NCBI GenBank assembly: GCA_946223355.1
Contig: CAMIPB010000005.1
Location: 28,366-92,365 of the forward strand
Direction: 5' to 3'
DNA: 64,000 nucleotides
DNA from: an uncultured Corynebacterium sp.
Lineage (GTDB): Bacteria; Actinomycetota; Actinomycetes; Mycobacteriales; Mycobacteriaceae
Translations under genes and position numbers: made by a program
Notes under the pieces: generated by a model
What the model saw: only the letters and a program-made list of their open reading frames with translations
Told to the model about the DNA's origin: nothing
Databases searched by the model: none
Shown: one piece after another, positions 50,984 through 59,724 of the stretch
How the letters are laid out: each line of letters starts with the position of its first letter
How positions within the stretch are numbered: position 1 is the stretch's first letter

Positions 50984-51940
50984 GTGCGAAATATCACATG
51001 CCTTGGCGGTGGCCATGGCCTCTACCAAACGTTGCGTGCCGCACGTCAACTGTCACCGGACAACATTTCCGCGATTGTCACCGTCGCAGATGACGGAGGT
51101 TCTTCTGGACGGTTACGCCGGGAATTGTCAATGATTCCCCCCGGAGACCTTCGCATGGCGCTTGCAGCGCTGGCGGCCGATGATGAAACAAGCGATCTCT
51201 GGGCGCGAACCCTTCAGCATCGGTTCGGTGGGAATGGGGCTTTAGCGGGTCATGCGGTAGGAAATCTTATTTTGGCTGGCCTTGCAGGAGTCTTGGGTGA
51301 CGAGCAAGAGGCCTTGGACGTAGTAGCTTCACTGACCAAATCACATGGACGGGTGCTCCCTGTTGTCAATCAGCCACTAGAAATCGAAGCCGACGTCGCA
51401 GGGCTTGACGACGACCCTCGTCTCATCCGACCGGTTCGTGGCCAGGTAGCTGTAGCTTCCACCCCGGGTGAAGTTCGCCGAGTGCGAATCATCCCGGAAG
51501 AGCCGGAAGCAAACACACATGCGCTATCAGCTATCGCCAAGGCCGATCTCATTACTTTGGGTCCCGGTTCTTGGTTCACTTCCGTTCTCCCGCATGTTTT
51601 GGTGCCCGAAATCGTGCAAGAAATTAACAATTCTGATGCGATGCGCGTCGTCATTTTAAATTTGTCCGCCGAAGCAGGAGAGACTCGAGGGTTTTCTGCT
51701 GAGCGGCACCTACATGTCTTAGCCCGGCATGCACCTGAATTGCGAGTGGACAAGATCCTCGTTGAAGGAGGCACAGTTCCTGCCCAAATCAACCGTAATC
51801 ACCTGCAACGCGCCGCGGACCGGTTCGGGGCTCATGTCGTGTATGCACAGGTCAGTGCTCTAACTGAAGATGGCCGCGTCATCGCGCGTCATGAACCAGA
51901 AAAGCTAGCTAACGCACTGGGTGAGATCTGGAACAGCTAA
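50984..51940 (+). CDS. yvcK: YvcK/CuvA family protein (gluconeogenesis factor, UDP-sugar binding)
   Basis: 318 residues. Family members bind UDP-GlcNAc and are needed for growth on gluconeogenic carbon sources and for cell shape in M. tuberculosis and B. subtilis. Seen: CLGGGHGLYQTLRAAR near residue 5, TVADDGGSSGRLRRELSMIPPGDLR near 36 (split as VADDGGSSGRLRRE), GHAVGNLILAGL near 90, and GPGSWFTSVLPHVLVPEI near 186. GTG 50984, 18 bases after rapZ with AGGAG upstream. Confidence 0.93.
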   Translation: MRNITCLGGGHGLYQTLRAARQLSPDNISAIVTVADDGGSSGRLRRELSMIPPGDLRMALAALAADDETSDLWARTLQHRFGGNGALAGHAVGNLILAGLAGVLGDEQEALDVVASLTKSHGRVLPVVNQPLEIEADVAGLDDDPRLIRPVRGQVAVASTPGEVRRVRIIPEEPEANTHALSAIAKADLITLGPGSWFTSVLPHVLVPEIVQEINNSDAMRVVILNLSAEAGETRGFSAERHLHVLARHAPELRVDKILVEGGTVPAQINRNHLQRAADRFGAHVVYAQVSALTEDGRVIARHEPEKLANALGEIWNS

Positions 51941-51986
51941 GATAGTTGAACACAAAGAAGTTTAAAAGTGGAAGGGAAGTCTTGCT

Positions 51987-52970
51987 GTGGCACTGACCGA
52001 AAAAGTTAAAGAGGAGCTTGCTGCGACGACGATATCTCGTCAGTCAGCACGGTCAGCTGAACTTGCCACCATGCTGCGTTTTTCCGCCGAGCTGGGTATG
52101 AGCGGCGACAACATGTGGTACGACGTTGACGCAGCGAGCCCAGCAATCGCTCAACGCATAGTAGACACACTTTCTGAGGTCTATGATATTTCAGCCACAA
52201 GTCACCCAGTGGGACCAAACGGGGCTAACAAAACCCCGTCATTTTCCGTACGCATTACATCCGGTGGCAAGGAACTCACTCGGCGTTTAGGGCTGGTTAC
52301 TCGTTCTGGCCATCAAGTCGTCGGACTGCCCCCGCAGGTCATTTCAGGCAGTATCGCTGACAATGAAGCCGCATGGCGCGGTGCCTTTCTCGCAGGAGGC
52401 ACATTGACCGAACCAGGTCGCTCATCAGCTTTGGAAATCGTATGTCCATGCCAGGAAGCGGCACTGGCTCTGGTGGGATGTGCCCGTCGCTTGGGAATTT
52501 CCGCAAAGACAAAGGAAACTCGGGGAGCAGACCGCGTAGTTGTGAGAGATGGCGATGCTATCGGTGCGTTGCTTACCCGAATGGGCGCCCAAGTTACCCG
52601 TCTAGAATGGGATGAAAAGCGTAAACACCGAGAGGTACGAGCATCAGCAAATCGTCTTGCCAACTTTGATGACGCCAACCTTCGCCGTTCAGCGCGTGCG
52701 GCTGTTACTGCTGCGGCACGTGTGGAACGCGCAATTGAGATTCTGGGCGACGATGTCCCTGAGCATCTCGCAGAGGCAGGCCACCTGCGTGTTAAACATC
52801 GTCAAGCATCGCTGGAAGAACTGGGGCGCCTTGCTGACCCGCAGATGACTAAAGATGCAGTAGCAGGACGCATTCGTCGATTGCTGTCGATGGCGGATAG
52901 GCGGGCGGAAGAGTTGGGCATCCCGGATACAAACCAAGCCGTTTCAGACGACCTTTTTGATGATGAATAG
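51987..52970 (+). CDS. whiA: WhiA transcriptional regulator
   Basis: 327 residues. WhiA combines an N-terminal LAGLIDADG-derived domain (WRGAFLAGGTLTEPGRS near 133) with a C-terminal helix-turn-helix (HRQASLEELGRLADPQMTKDAVAGRIRRLLSMAD, read as QASLEELGRLADPQMTKDAV). It controls sporulation-linked division genes in Streptomyces; in corynebacteria it is thought to affect division and carbon metabolism. GTG start. gapA follows after 85 bases that carry a -10-like TACGAT (53001-53006). Confidence 0.94.
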   Translation: MALTEKVKEELAATTISRQSARSAELATMLRFSAELGMSGDNMWYDVDAASPAIAQRIVDTLSEVYDISATSHPVGPNGANKTPSFSVRITSGGKELTRRLGLVTRSGHQVVGLPPQVISGSIADNEAAWRGAFLAGGTLTEPGRSSALEIVCPCQEAALALVGCARRLGISAKTKETRGADRVVVRDGDAIGALLTRMGAQVTRLEWDEKRKHREVRASANRLANFDDANLRRSARAAVTAAARVERAIEILGDDVPEHLAEAGHLRVKHRQASLEELGRLADPQMTKDAVAGRIRRLLSMADRRAEELGIPDTNQAVSDDLFDDE

Positions 52971-53000
52971 ATAACTTCTGCGCCAAGCTGAATCTCTGCG

Positions 53001-53006
53001 TACGAT
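53001..53006 (+). promoter_or_regulatory. Candidate -10 element of gapA
   Basis: TACGAT lies 50 bases before the gapA ATG in the 85-base gap after whiA. No good -35 is seen at 16-18 bases spacing. The start codon has AGGAGAG eight bases upstream. Confidence 0.35.
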
Positions 53007-53055
53007 AGCGAACGTTGGCTCACTCGATGAACTTCGACAAAATAGGAGAGAATCC

Positions 53056-54063
53056 ATGACTACTCGTATTGGCATTAACGGCTTTGGCCGTATCGGCCGC
53101 AATCTTTATCGCGCAGTGATGCAGACTGATGCGGACATTGAGGTTGTTGCAGTTAATGATTTAACCGACAACGAAACTCTGGCAATGCTGCTGAAATACG
53201 ACTCGATCTTGGGCAAGCTCGACGAAGAAATTACCTTCGATGACAAGTCGATCACGGTTGGCGGCAAAACCTTTTCTGCACATGCCGAAAAGGATCCTGC
53301 CAACATCGATTGGGCAGCAGACAACGTAGATATCGTAATTGAGTGCACTGGAAAGTTTCGCACCGGACCAGATTGCCAGCCGCACCTAGATGGTGGCGCG
53401 AAAAAGGTTATTATCTCCGCTCCGGGTAAGGAGGTTGACGCAACCTTTGTCTACGGCGTGAACTCCGACCAATACGATCCGGAAAACCACACAATTATCT
53501 CCGCAGCATCTTGCACTACCAACTGCCTTGCTCCGATGGCGAAGGTTTTGGATGAGAAGTTCGGTATCGAGTCAGGATTGATGACCACCATCCACGCGTA
53601 CACCGGTGACCAGCGTCTGCACGATGCACCGCACAAGGATATGCGTCGAGCGCGTGCAGCGGCCGTGAACATCGTTCCTACCTCCACCGGCGCAGCGAAA
53701 GCAGTAGCTTTGGTTCTTCCACAGCTCGAGGGCAAACTGGACGGAAACGCGATCCGCGTCCCAACCATTACTGGTTCTGCAACAGACTTAGTATTCAAGG
53801 CCTCCCGCGACGTCACAGCTGAAGAAATTAACGCCGCCATTAAAGAGGCAGCAACTGGTGAGTTCGGCGAGACCTTGGCGTACACCGAGGACCCAATCGT
53901 GTCCACCGACATTGTGACTGATCCACACGGCTGCATCTTTGACGCAGGCGTGACCACAGTTTCCGGTGGGAACCTGGTTAAGGTTCTGGGCTGGTACGAC
54001 AACGAGTGGGGCTACACCTCCCAGATGCTTCGCCTGATCAAGCAGGTCGGCGCCTCCCTCTAG
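53056..54063 (+). CDS. gapA: Glyceraldehyde-3-phosphate dehydrogenase, type I
   Basis: 335 residues. NAD-dependent glycolytic enzyme. NAD fold GINGFGRIGRNLYRAV near 7, catalytic Cys in SAASCTTNCLAPMAK near 152, MTTIHAYTGDQRLHDA near 177 (catalytic His region), and WYDNEWGYTSQML near 314. First gene of the gap-pgk-tpi cluster; a strong terminator separates it from pgk, so most transcripts should be monocistronic. Confidence 0.98.
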   Translation: MTTRIGINGFGRIGRNLYRAVMQTDADIEVVAVNDLTDNETLAMLLKYDSILGKLDEEITFDDKSITVGGKTFSAHAEKDPANIDWAADNVDIVIECTGKFRTGPDCQPHLDGGAKKVIISAPGKEVDATFVYGVNSDQYDPENHTIISAASCTTNCLAPMAKVLDEKFGIESGLMTTIHAYTGDQRLHDAPHKDMRRARAAAVNIVPTSTGAAKAVALVLPQLEGKLDGNAIRVPTITGSATDLVFKASRDVTAEEINAAIKEAATGEFGETLAYTEDPIVSTDIVTDPHGCIFDAGVTTVSGGNLVKVLGWYDNEWGYTSQMLRLIKQVGASL

Positions 54064-54091
54064 AACTCTGTACCCCCTAAAGGTTTGAACC

Positions 54092-54125
54092 AGCGCAGTG
54101 GTTCCGTCCACTGCGCTATCTTTTT
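54092..54125 (+). terminator. Intrinsic terminator between gapA and pgk
   Basis: AGCGCAGTGG (54092-54101) is perfectly complementary to CCACTGCGCT (54108-54117) with a six-base loop, and TTTTT (54121-54125) follows. It should end most gapA messages and leave some read-through into pgk. Confidence 0.9.
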
Positions 54126-54165
54126 AAGTAGGACCGTTTCACACTAAAGGAGAAAAGGAATTTCC

Positions 54166-55383
54166 ATGGCAAAGAAGACTTTGGACGATCTACTCGCGCA
54201 AGGCGTAGAGTCTCGCCACATCCTTGTTCGTTCTGACTTCAATGTTCCCCTCGACGAGGACGGCAATATCACTGACCCAGGTCGTATCAACGCATCCTTG
54301 CCAACCATCAAGGCCCTAGTAGAAGGTGGTGCGAAAGTAATCCTGACCGCCCACTTGGGACGTCCCAAAGGTGAGGTTAATCCAAAGTTCTCCTTGGCTC
54401 CCGTCGCAGAGGCACTGTCTGAGGCTCTTGGTCAGTACGTCGCGCTAGCTCAAGACGTCACTGGTGAGGATGCGCATGAGCGTGCAAATGGCCTTAACGA
54501 TGGTGATGTAATGCTCGTGGAAAACGTGCGTTTTGACGCGCGTGAGACCTCCAAGGACGAGGCAGAACGCGGCGCGTTCGCTGATGAATTGGCCTCGCTC
54601 GCAGCAGACAACGGTGCGTTTGTTTCCGACGGTTTTGGCGTTGTCCACCGCGCACAGGCTTCTGTGTACGACGTCGCCAAGCGCCTGCCTGCTTTTGCGG
54701 GCAAGCTCGTTGATACCGAGTTGGAAGTTCTGTCCAAAGTTGCTGAAAACCCAGAGCACCCATACGTTGTAGTACTCGGTGGAGCAAAGGTATCCGACAA
54801 GCTCGGTGTTATTGAAGCACTCGCAGAAAAGGCAGACAAGATTATCATCGGTGGTGGCATGTGCTACACCCTTCTGGCAGCTCAGGGATATAACACCCAA
54901 AACTCTTTGCTTCAGGAAGATCAGATTGATAACTGCAAGTCTTTGCTCGAGCGCTTCGGCGATAAGATCGTACTTCCGGTAGACCTGCTGGCGACCAGCG
55001 ATTTTGATTCCTCCAAGGCTGAGATCAAGACCGTGGCGCTGGACGGTATCCCAGAAGGATGGCTATCCACCGATATTGGACCAGAATCTGTTAACAAGTT
55101 CGCCGAGGTTTTGGCATCTGCAAAGACTGTCTTCTGGAACGGACCAATGGGCGTGTTTGAACAAGAAGCATATGCAAAGGGCACTGCAGGAGTAGCACAG
55201 GCGATTATTGACGCCACCTCCAACGGTGCGTTCACAGTTGTCGGTGGCGGTGATTCGGCTGCGTCTGTCCGTGCTCTTGGCCTTGACGAGGCTGGATTTA
55301 GCCACATCTCTACCGGTGGTGGCGCTTCCCTCGAGTACCTGGAGGGCAAAGAACTTCCAGGTGTATCTGTCCTCAACGATTAG
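54166..55383 (+). CDS. pgk: Phosphoglycerate kinase
   Basis: 405 residues. Makes ATP and 3-phosphoglycerate from 1,3-bisphosphoglycerate. Seen: VRSDFNVPLDEDGNITD near residue 22, LTAHLGRPKGE near 65 (substrate Arg), VLGGAKVSDKLGVIEAL near 202, and the nucleotide loop VVGGGDSAASVRALGL near 358. Own promoter probable after the gapA terminator; AAAGGAG precedes the ATG. Confidence 0.98.
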   Translation: MAKKTLDDLLAQGVESRHILVRSDFNVPLDEDGNITDPGRINASLPTIKALVEGGAKVILTAHLGRPKGEVNPKFSLAPVAEALSEALGQYVALAQDVTGEDAHERANGLNDGDVMLVENVRFDARETSKDEAERGAFADELASLAADNGAFVSDGFGVVHRAQASVYDVAKRLPAFAGKLVDTELEVLSKVAENPEHPYVVVLGGAKVSDKLGVIEALAEKADKIIIGGGMCYTLLAAQGYNTQNSLLQEDQIDNCKSLLERFGDKIVLPVDLLATSDFDSSKAEIKTVALDGIPEGWLSTDIGPESVNKFAEVLASAKTVFWNGPMGVFEQEAYAKGTAGVAQAIIDATSNGAFTVVGGGDSAASVRALGLDEAGFSHISTGGGASLEYLEGKELPGVSVLND

Positions 55384-55411
55384 AAACGATATTTAAGGAG
55401 CACTACCCGCT

Positions 55412-56194
55412 ATGGCACGCACCCCGTTTATTGCTGGCAACTGGAAGATGAACCTCGATCACCTCGAGGCAATTCGTACTCTTCAAAAGTTCGTGTTCTC
55501 CTTGCCCAAGGATTATTACGAGAAGGTCGACGTAGCCTTCATGGTTCCGTTTACTGACTTACGTTCTGTCCAAACTCTGGTGGAAGGCGATAAGTTGAAG
55601 ATTTCTTTCGGAGCCCAGGATGTTTCGGCGCACGAATCGGGTGCGTACACGGGCGAGGTTTCTGGCCATATGTTGGCGCGTCTGGGATGCGAGTGGGTAG
55701 TGGTTGGCCACTCAGAGCGTCGCGAGTACCACTCTGAGACCAATGAAATCGTGGCGGCGAAGGCGGCAGCAGCTCATGCGAACAACATTAAACCGATTGT
55801 GTGCGTTGGAGAGCCTCTGGAGATCCGTGAAGCCGGGACCCACGTTGACTTCGTTGTGACTCAAACACGCGAATCCCTGACAGGCCTGACACGTGAACAG
55901 ATGCTGAACACCGTTGTCGCATATGAACCAGTTTGGGCTATTGGTACCGGCAAGGTAGCGTCCGCGCAGGATGCGCAGGAGGTCTGCGCTGCCATCCGCA
56001 AACTTGTCGCGGAACTTTATGACAATGAGGTGGCAGAAACTGTCCGCGTTTTGTATGGAGGTTCGGTCAAGACTGAATCAGTTGCGGAACTATTGGAGCA
56101 ACCGGACGTTGACGGCGGTTTGGTCGGCGGTGCTTCGTTAGAAGGCGAAGAGTTTGCTCGACTTGTGGCAGCAGCCGCGCCGCTTAACAGCTAG
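55412..56194 (+). CDS. tpiA: Triosephosphate isomerase
   Basis: 260 residues. Seen: FIAGNWKMNLDHLEA near residue 6 (Asn, Lys), VVGHSERREYHSET near 95 (catalytic His), VAYEPVWAIGTGKVAS near 170 (catalytic Glu and flexible loop), and LYGGSVKTES near 212. Follows pgk by 28 bases. In C. glutamicum ppc lies next; here a hairpin and then secG follow. Confidence 0.98.
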   Translation: MARTPFIAGNWKMNLDHLEAIRTLQKFVFSLPKDYYEKVDVAFMVPFTDLRSVQTLVEGDKLKISFGAQDVSAHESGAYTGEVSGHMLARLGCEWVVVGHSERREYHSETNEIVAAKAAAAHANNIKPIVCVGEPLEIREAGTHVDFVVTQTRESLTGLTREQMLNTVVAYEPVWAIGTGKVASAQDAQEVCAAIRKLVAELYDNEVAETVRVLYGGSVKTESVAELLEQPDVDGGLVGGASLEGEEFARLVAAAAPLNS

Positions 56195-56200
56195 CGACGA

Positions 56201-56232
56201 AGGTGGTGTATCATCATCACCTAGAGCTTTTT
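56201..56232 (+). terminator. Intrinsic terminator candidate after tpiA
   Basis: AGGTGGTG (56201-56208) pairs with CATCACCT (56215-56222) through one G-U pair, and TTTTT (56228-56232) follows. It lies between tpiA and secG, so secG may depend partly on its own promoter. Confidence 0.6.
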
Positions 56233-56261
56233 ATCAATAACTACCGAGGAACGAACTCACC

Positions 56262-56498
56262 ATGACCCTTGCATTGCAAATCATCCTTGTCATCTCAGCA
56301 CTGTTGATGACCGTCTTCGTGTTGCTGCACAAAGGCAAGGGTGGCGGCCTGTCCAGCCTGTTTGGTGGCGGCGTGCAGTCTAACCTCTCCGGTTCGACCG
56401 TCGTGGAAAAGAACCTGGACCGCTACACCATCCTGATGGTTATCATTTGGTTGGCGTGCATCGTTGCGCTGAACCTGATTCAGGCTTACGCTGCCTAA
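56262..56498 (+). CDS. secG: Preprotein translocase subunit SecG
   Basis: 78 residues with two membrane helices (LALQIILVISALLMTVFVLL at 2-21 and ILMVIIWLACIVALNLI near 56-72), separated by the cytoplasmic loop HKGKGGGLSSLFGGG that marks SecG. Part of the SecYEG channel. GAGGAAC precedes the ATG. The last gene of this plus-strand run; a strong bidirectional terminator follows. Confidence 0.96.
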   Translation: MTLALQIILVISALLMTVFVLLHKGKGGGLSSLFGGGVQSNLSGSTVVEKNLDRYTILMVIIWLACIVALNLIQAYAA

Positions 56499-56512
56499 AG
56501 TAGTAGTCGTAA

Positions 56513-56546
56513 CAAAAACCTCCAGCCGCTAGGCTGGAGGTTTTTG
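56513..56546. terminator. Bidirectional intrinsic terminator between secG and pgl
   Basis: CAAAAACCTCCAGCC (56513-56527) and GGCTGGAGGTTTTTG (56532-56546) are a perfect 15-base inverted repeat with loop GCTA. The A/T flanks give a U-run in both directions, so it ends secG and the tkt-pgl operon alike. Confidence 0.97.
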
Positions 56547-56547
56547 T

Positions 56548-57186
56548 TTAGGCCAAGTATAAGCGGGTTGCTTGAGCACCTGCAGCGGGCCATTCTTCTG
56601 CAGGACTTTCTGCGATTACATGCGAGGCGGCTTCAGCTTTTTCTTCGCCTGCAACCAGCAGCCATACTTCGCGTGCTGAGTGAACAGCAGGGAGCGTGAG
56701 CGTCGCGCGCTGAGCGGGCGGCTTAGGTGAATCAGTCACCGCAACAACTTTTGCCTCGGACTCTTTCACAGCATCGGTGTGGGGGAATAGAGAATTAATG
56801 TGACCTTCGCCGCCCATTCCTAGCAGATGAAGGTCAAAAGACTCAGGAAGTGTATTTTCGTAGGCCTCCACGGCATCAGACATATCCGAACCGTCTAGAC
56901 CGTAACCATGAACCGTTGCATCGACGTGATCGAATAGTGCTTTCCGCGCTTGGCCTTCATTGGAGTCTGGGTGTGACACAGGGACGTTGCGCTCGTCGCC
57001 AAAGTAGGCGTGGATGCGTGTCCACTCGATATCGCGGGTCCGTAGCTCTTTTAAGAGTCCAATACCTGCTCCTCCGCCAGTGAACACGATGTGTGCCTCG
57101 CCGACAATAGATGCCACTAGCAGTTCAAAATCGTCGGCCGCTTGGCGAATTAACGCCTCAAGGTTAGGTTGCCGTAAAACGTTCAC
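56548..57186 (-). CDS. pgl: 6-phosphogluconolactonase
   Basis: 212 residues, DevB type, hydrolyses 6-phosphogluconolactone. Seen: VFTGGGAGIGLLKELRTRDIEW (split as FTGGGAGIGLLKELR) near residue 34, IHAYFGDERNVPVSHPDSNE (split as YFGDERNVPVSHPDSN) near 60, and HLLGMGGEGHINSLFPH near 120. It is at the short end of the family (usually 230-260). GTG start with AAGGAG upstream. Last gene of the tkt operon. Confidence 0.94.
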   Translation of the reverse strand: MNVLRQPNLEALIRQAADDFELLVASIVGEAHIVFTGGGAGIGLLKELRTRDIEWTRIHAYFGDERNVPVSHPDSNEGQARKALFDHVDATVHGYGLDGSDMSDAVEAYENTLPESFDLHLLGMGGEGHINSLFPHTDAVKESEAKVVAVTDSPKPPAQRATLTLPAVHSAREVWLLVAGEEKAEAASHVIAESPAEEWPAAGAQATRLYLA

Positions 57187-57200
57187 TGCTTGTATCTCCT

Positions 57201-58133
57201 TTAAGTGTATGTGATTTGGCTTAGTGCGCGAAGCGCACGGGCGTAGGTCGTATCCGCGTCTAGGTGGCGTAGTTCTTCAGAAATCGTTTCAGCGGTAGAG
57301 CGTCGAGACAAAGCAACTAATGAATCTGGTGTGCCAGGGGCTGTCACTTTAACCGTGAATTCATCGACAACGTCAATAGTGACTGGGTGCGACTCGCGGT
57401 TAAATTCCAAATGAGTGATTGGAAACCATTCCGCATGTGAATCGTCGACAGTGCGGGTGACTGGGACTCCAAGGCGGTCTGCGAGCCAACCAGCAGCAAT
57501 ATCCACAGCAGAAGAATCCGCTGAGCCCGAGATAGTCACTGATTGCACGGCCTCGTGCGGGTGTCGGTCAAGAGCCGAGGCGACAACACCCCGCCAAGGC
57601 GTAATAAAGGCCCACGTCATATCACTATCGCCGGGAAGATAGCCTGCGGATAGTGATTTGAGATCCCGGCCGCGGTCGGTATGAGAGACGTTTGTGATGC
57701 GTCGTTGGGCTAAAGTACCAATTGGGTGTTCCGATGGACGCTCGGGGCAATCCGTTGGCCACCACGCCACGATTGGCGTGTCGGGCAACAGAAGGGGAGT
57801 GACTACTGAATCTGCATGGCGCGCAAGCTCGCCGTGCAGGTGCATGACAACGATTTCGGACGCACCAGCCTCGCCTCCTACGCGTAGTTGCGCGTCAAGT
57901 GAATTTTCTTCCCCGGCAGTTGCATCCTTGTCGTCAACAATGACAATGACGCGCGAAGGGTGTTCGTGAGACGCGTCACGAACGGCTCCGAGAAGGGCAT
58001 CGAGATCGTCGGTGGCATATGCCATGGTAATGAGTGTGAGCACGCGGCCCGTCGTTAGCGTGTAATGCTCCTGAGCTTCGGTCAGCTTCTTAGCAAGTTC
58101 CCGTGTAGACGTTTGCGGCAAGTCAATAATCAT
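57201..58133 (-). CDS. opcA: OpcA, assembly/allosteric factor of glucose-6-phosphate dehydrogenase
   Basis: 310 residues. OpcA is needed for full G6PDH activity in corynebacteria and cyanobacteria. The sequence starts MIIDLPQTSTRELAKKL and has the family's PIVAWWPTDCPERPSEHPIG (split as IVAWWPTDCPERPSEHP) near 125, DLKSLSAGYLPGDSDMTWAF and WRGVVASALD. It lies between zwf and pgl, the usual actinobacterial place, and begins 12 bases after zwf. Confidence 0.95.
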   Translation of the reverse strand: MIIDLPQTSTRELAKKLTEAQEHYTLTTGRVLTLITMAYATDDLDALLGAVRDASHEHPSRVIVIVDDKDATAGEENSLDAQLRVGGEAGASEIVVMHLHGELARHADSVVTPLLLPDTPIVAWWPTDCPERPSEHPIGTLAQRRITNVSHTDRGRDLKSLSAGYLPGDSDMTWAFITPWRGVVASALDRHPHEAVQSVTISGSADSSAVDIAAGWLADRLGVPVTRTVDDSHAEWFPITHLEFNRESHPVTIDVVDEFTVKVTAPGTPDSLVALSRRSTAETISEELRHLDADTTYARALRALSQITYT

Positions 58134-58145
58134 GGAATATTCTCC

Positions 58146-59678
58146 TTAAGGTCGACGCCACACGTGGCCATTGCGACGAAGCATACGATCACTAGATTCT
58201 GGTCCCCACGTGCCCGAAGGATAAGAATCCGGCTCGCCATCTCCTGCCCAGTACTCCAAGATTGGATCTAGGATTGCCCAAGACAGCTCAACTTCCTCGT
58301 TGGTAGGGAACAAGCTGGATTCATCAAGCAAAGCGTCAAGAATTAGCCGCTCGTATGCCTCTGGTGATTTTTCTGTGAAAGCTTCTGAGTATGAGAAGTC
58401 CATATTCACGTCACGGACTTCCATGGTCGAGCCTGGCACCTTGGAGCCAAAGCGCATCAGCACACCCTCATCCGGTTGGATGCGAATGACAATGGCGTTT
58501 TTACCCTGAACGGTTGTCTGGCCTAAACCGAAAGGCTCGTGTGGGGCTTCTTTGAATACCAAGGCGATTTCGGTAACACGTCGGCCCAGACGCTTGCCCG
58601 AACGCAGGTAAAACGGAACGCCAGCCCAACGGCGGGAGTTGATCTCCAACGTACATGCAGCGTATGTCTCAGTATTCGATTCCGGGTCGAAACCATCTTC
58701 CTCTCGCAGCCCTTTAACACGCTCCGAGCCTTGCCAACCAGCAGTGTACTGTCCACGAGCCGTAGTTTTGTTCAAAGGATACCGCGGTTTCGTGGCGCGG
58801 AGTACCTTGATTTTTTCCACTTGGAGTTCATGCGGCTCGAAGGATACGGGTTCCTCCATCGCCACTAGTGCGAGCAGCTGAAGCAAGTGGTTCTGGATGA
58901 CGTCACGGGCAGCGCCGATGCCGTCGTAGTAACCAGCCCGTCCGCCTAGGCCGATATCTTCGGCCATGGTGATTTGGACGTGGTCGATGTAACGAGCGCT
59001 CCATAGCGGCTCAAACAGTTGATTGGAAAAGCGCAAAGCAAGAATATTCTGAACTGTCTCTTTGCCTAAGTAATGGTCAATGCGGAAAACAGAATCTTCC
59101 GGGAACACCGCGTTGACAATCTCATTGAGTTTTCGGGCAGATTCCTGATCATGACCGAAAGGTTTCTCGATAATAACGCGACGCCAGGCGTCTTCGCGTG
59201 AGGACGCCATGCCCACGCGTTCTAGCTGGTGACAAATATCAGAGAAAAAGTCTGGCGGTACGGAAAGATAAAACGCCCAGTTTCCTCCTGTGCCACGTTG
59301 GCTATCAATCTCTTCCAATCGCGATGACAATTGATCGAAGCCTTCATCGTCAAAGCCACCGGACACGAACTCCATGCCCTTGATGAGGTGCTGCCACACG
59401 TGCTCCCGGAACTCCGTACGTGCGCCTGCTTTGACGGCTTCGTAAACATACTCGCAGAATTGTTGTTTGTCCCATTCACGTCGGCCGTAGCCCACCAAAG
59501 TGAAACCAGCGGGTAAGACGCCACGGTTGGCGAGGTCATAAATTGCCGGAAGAAGTTTTTTACGCGCAAGGTCACCAGTCACACCAAAGATGACCAAACC
59601 GGAAGGACCTGCAATTCGGGGCAATCGTTTATCAGTGGAATCCCGCAGAGGATTGACCCAAGACACCGGTTTAGTCAC
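58146..59678 (-). CDS. zwf: Glucose-6-phosphate 1-dehydrogenase
   Basis: 510 residues. First step of the oxidative pentose phosphate pathway and main NADPH source. NADP fold VIFGVTGDLARKKLLPAIYDL (split as FGVTGDLARKKLLPA) near residue 30, substrate and catalytic FRIDHYLGKETVQNI near 200 (His), KPFGHD near 173, and RSGKRLGRRVTEI near 370. GTG start, AAAGGA eleven bases upstream. Forms a complex with OpcA encoded downstream. Confidence 0.97.
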   Translation of the reverse strand: MTKPVSWVNPLRDSTDKRLPRIAGPSGLVIFGVTGDLARKKLLPAIYDLANRGVLPAGFTLVGYGRREWDKQQFCEYVYEAVKAGARTEFREHVWQHLIKGMEFVSGGFDDEGFDQLSSRLEEIDSQRGTGGNWAFYLSVPPDFFSDICHQLERVGMASSREDAWRRVIIEKPFGHDQESARKLNEIVNAVFPEDSVFRIDHYLGKETVQNILALRFSNQLFEPLWSARYIDHVQITMAEDIGLGGRAGYYDGIGAARDVIQNHLLQLLALVAMEEPVSFEPHELQVEKIKVLRATKPRYPLNKTTARGQYTAGWQGSERVKGLREEDGFDPESNTETYAACTLEINSRRWAGVPFYLRSGKRLGRRVTEIALVFKEAPHEPFGLGQTTVQGKNAIVIRIQPDEGVLMRFGSKVPGSTMEVRDVNMDFSYSEAFTEKSPEAYERLILDALLDESSLFPTNEEVELSWAILDPILEYWAGDGEPDSYPSGTWGPESSDRMLRRNGHVWRRP

Positions 59679-59724
59679 TGTGGTTAAAGTCCTTTCACGT
59701 ATGAAGAAAGTGCGATGTCCTATC

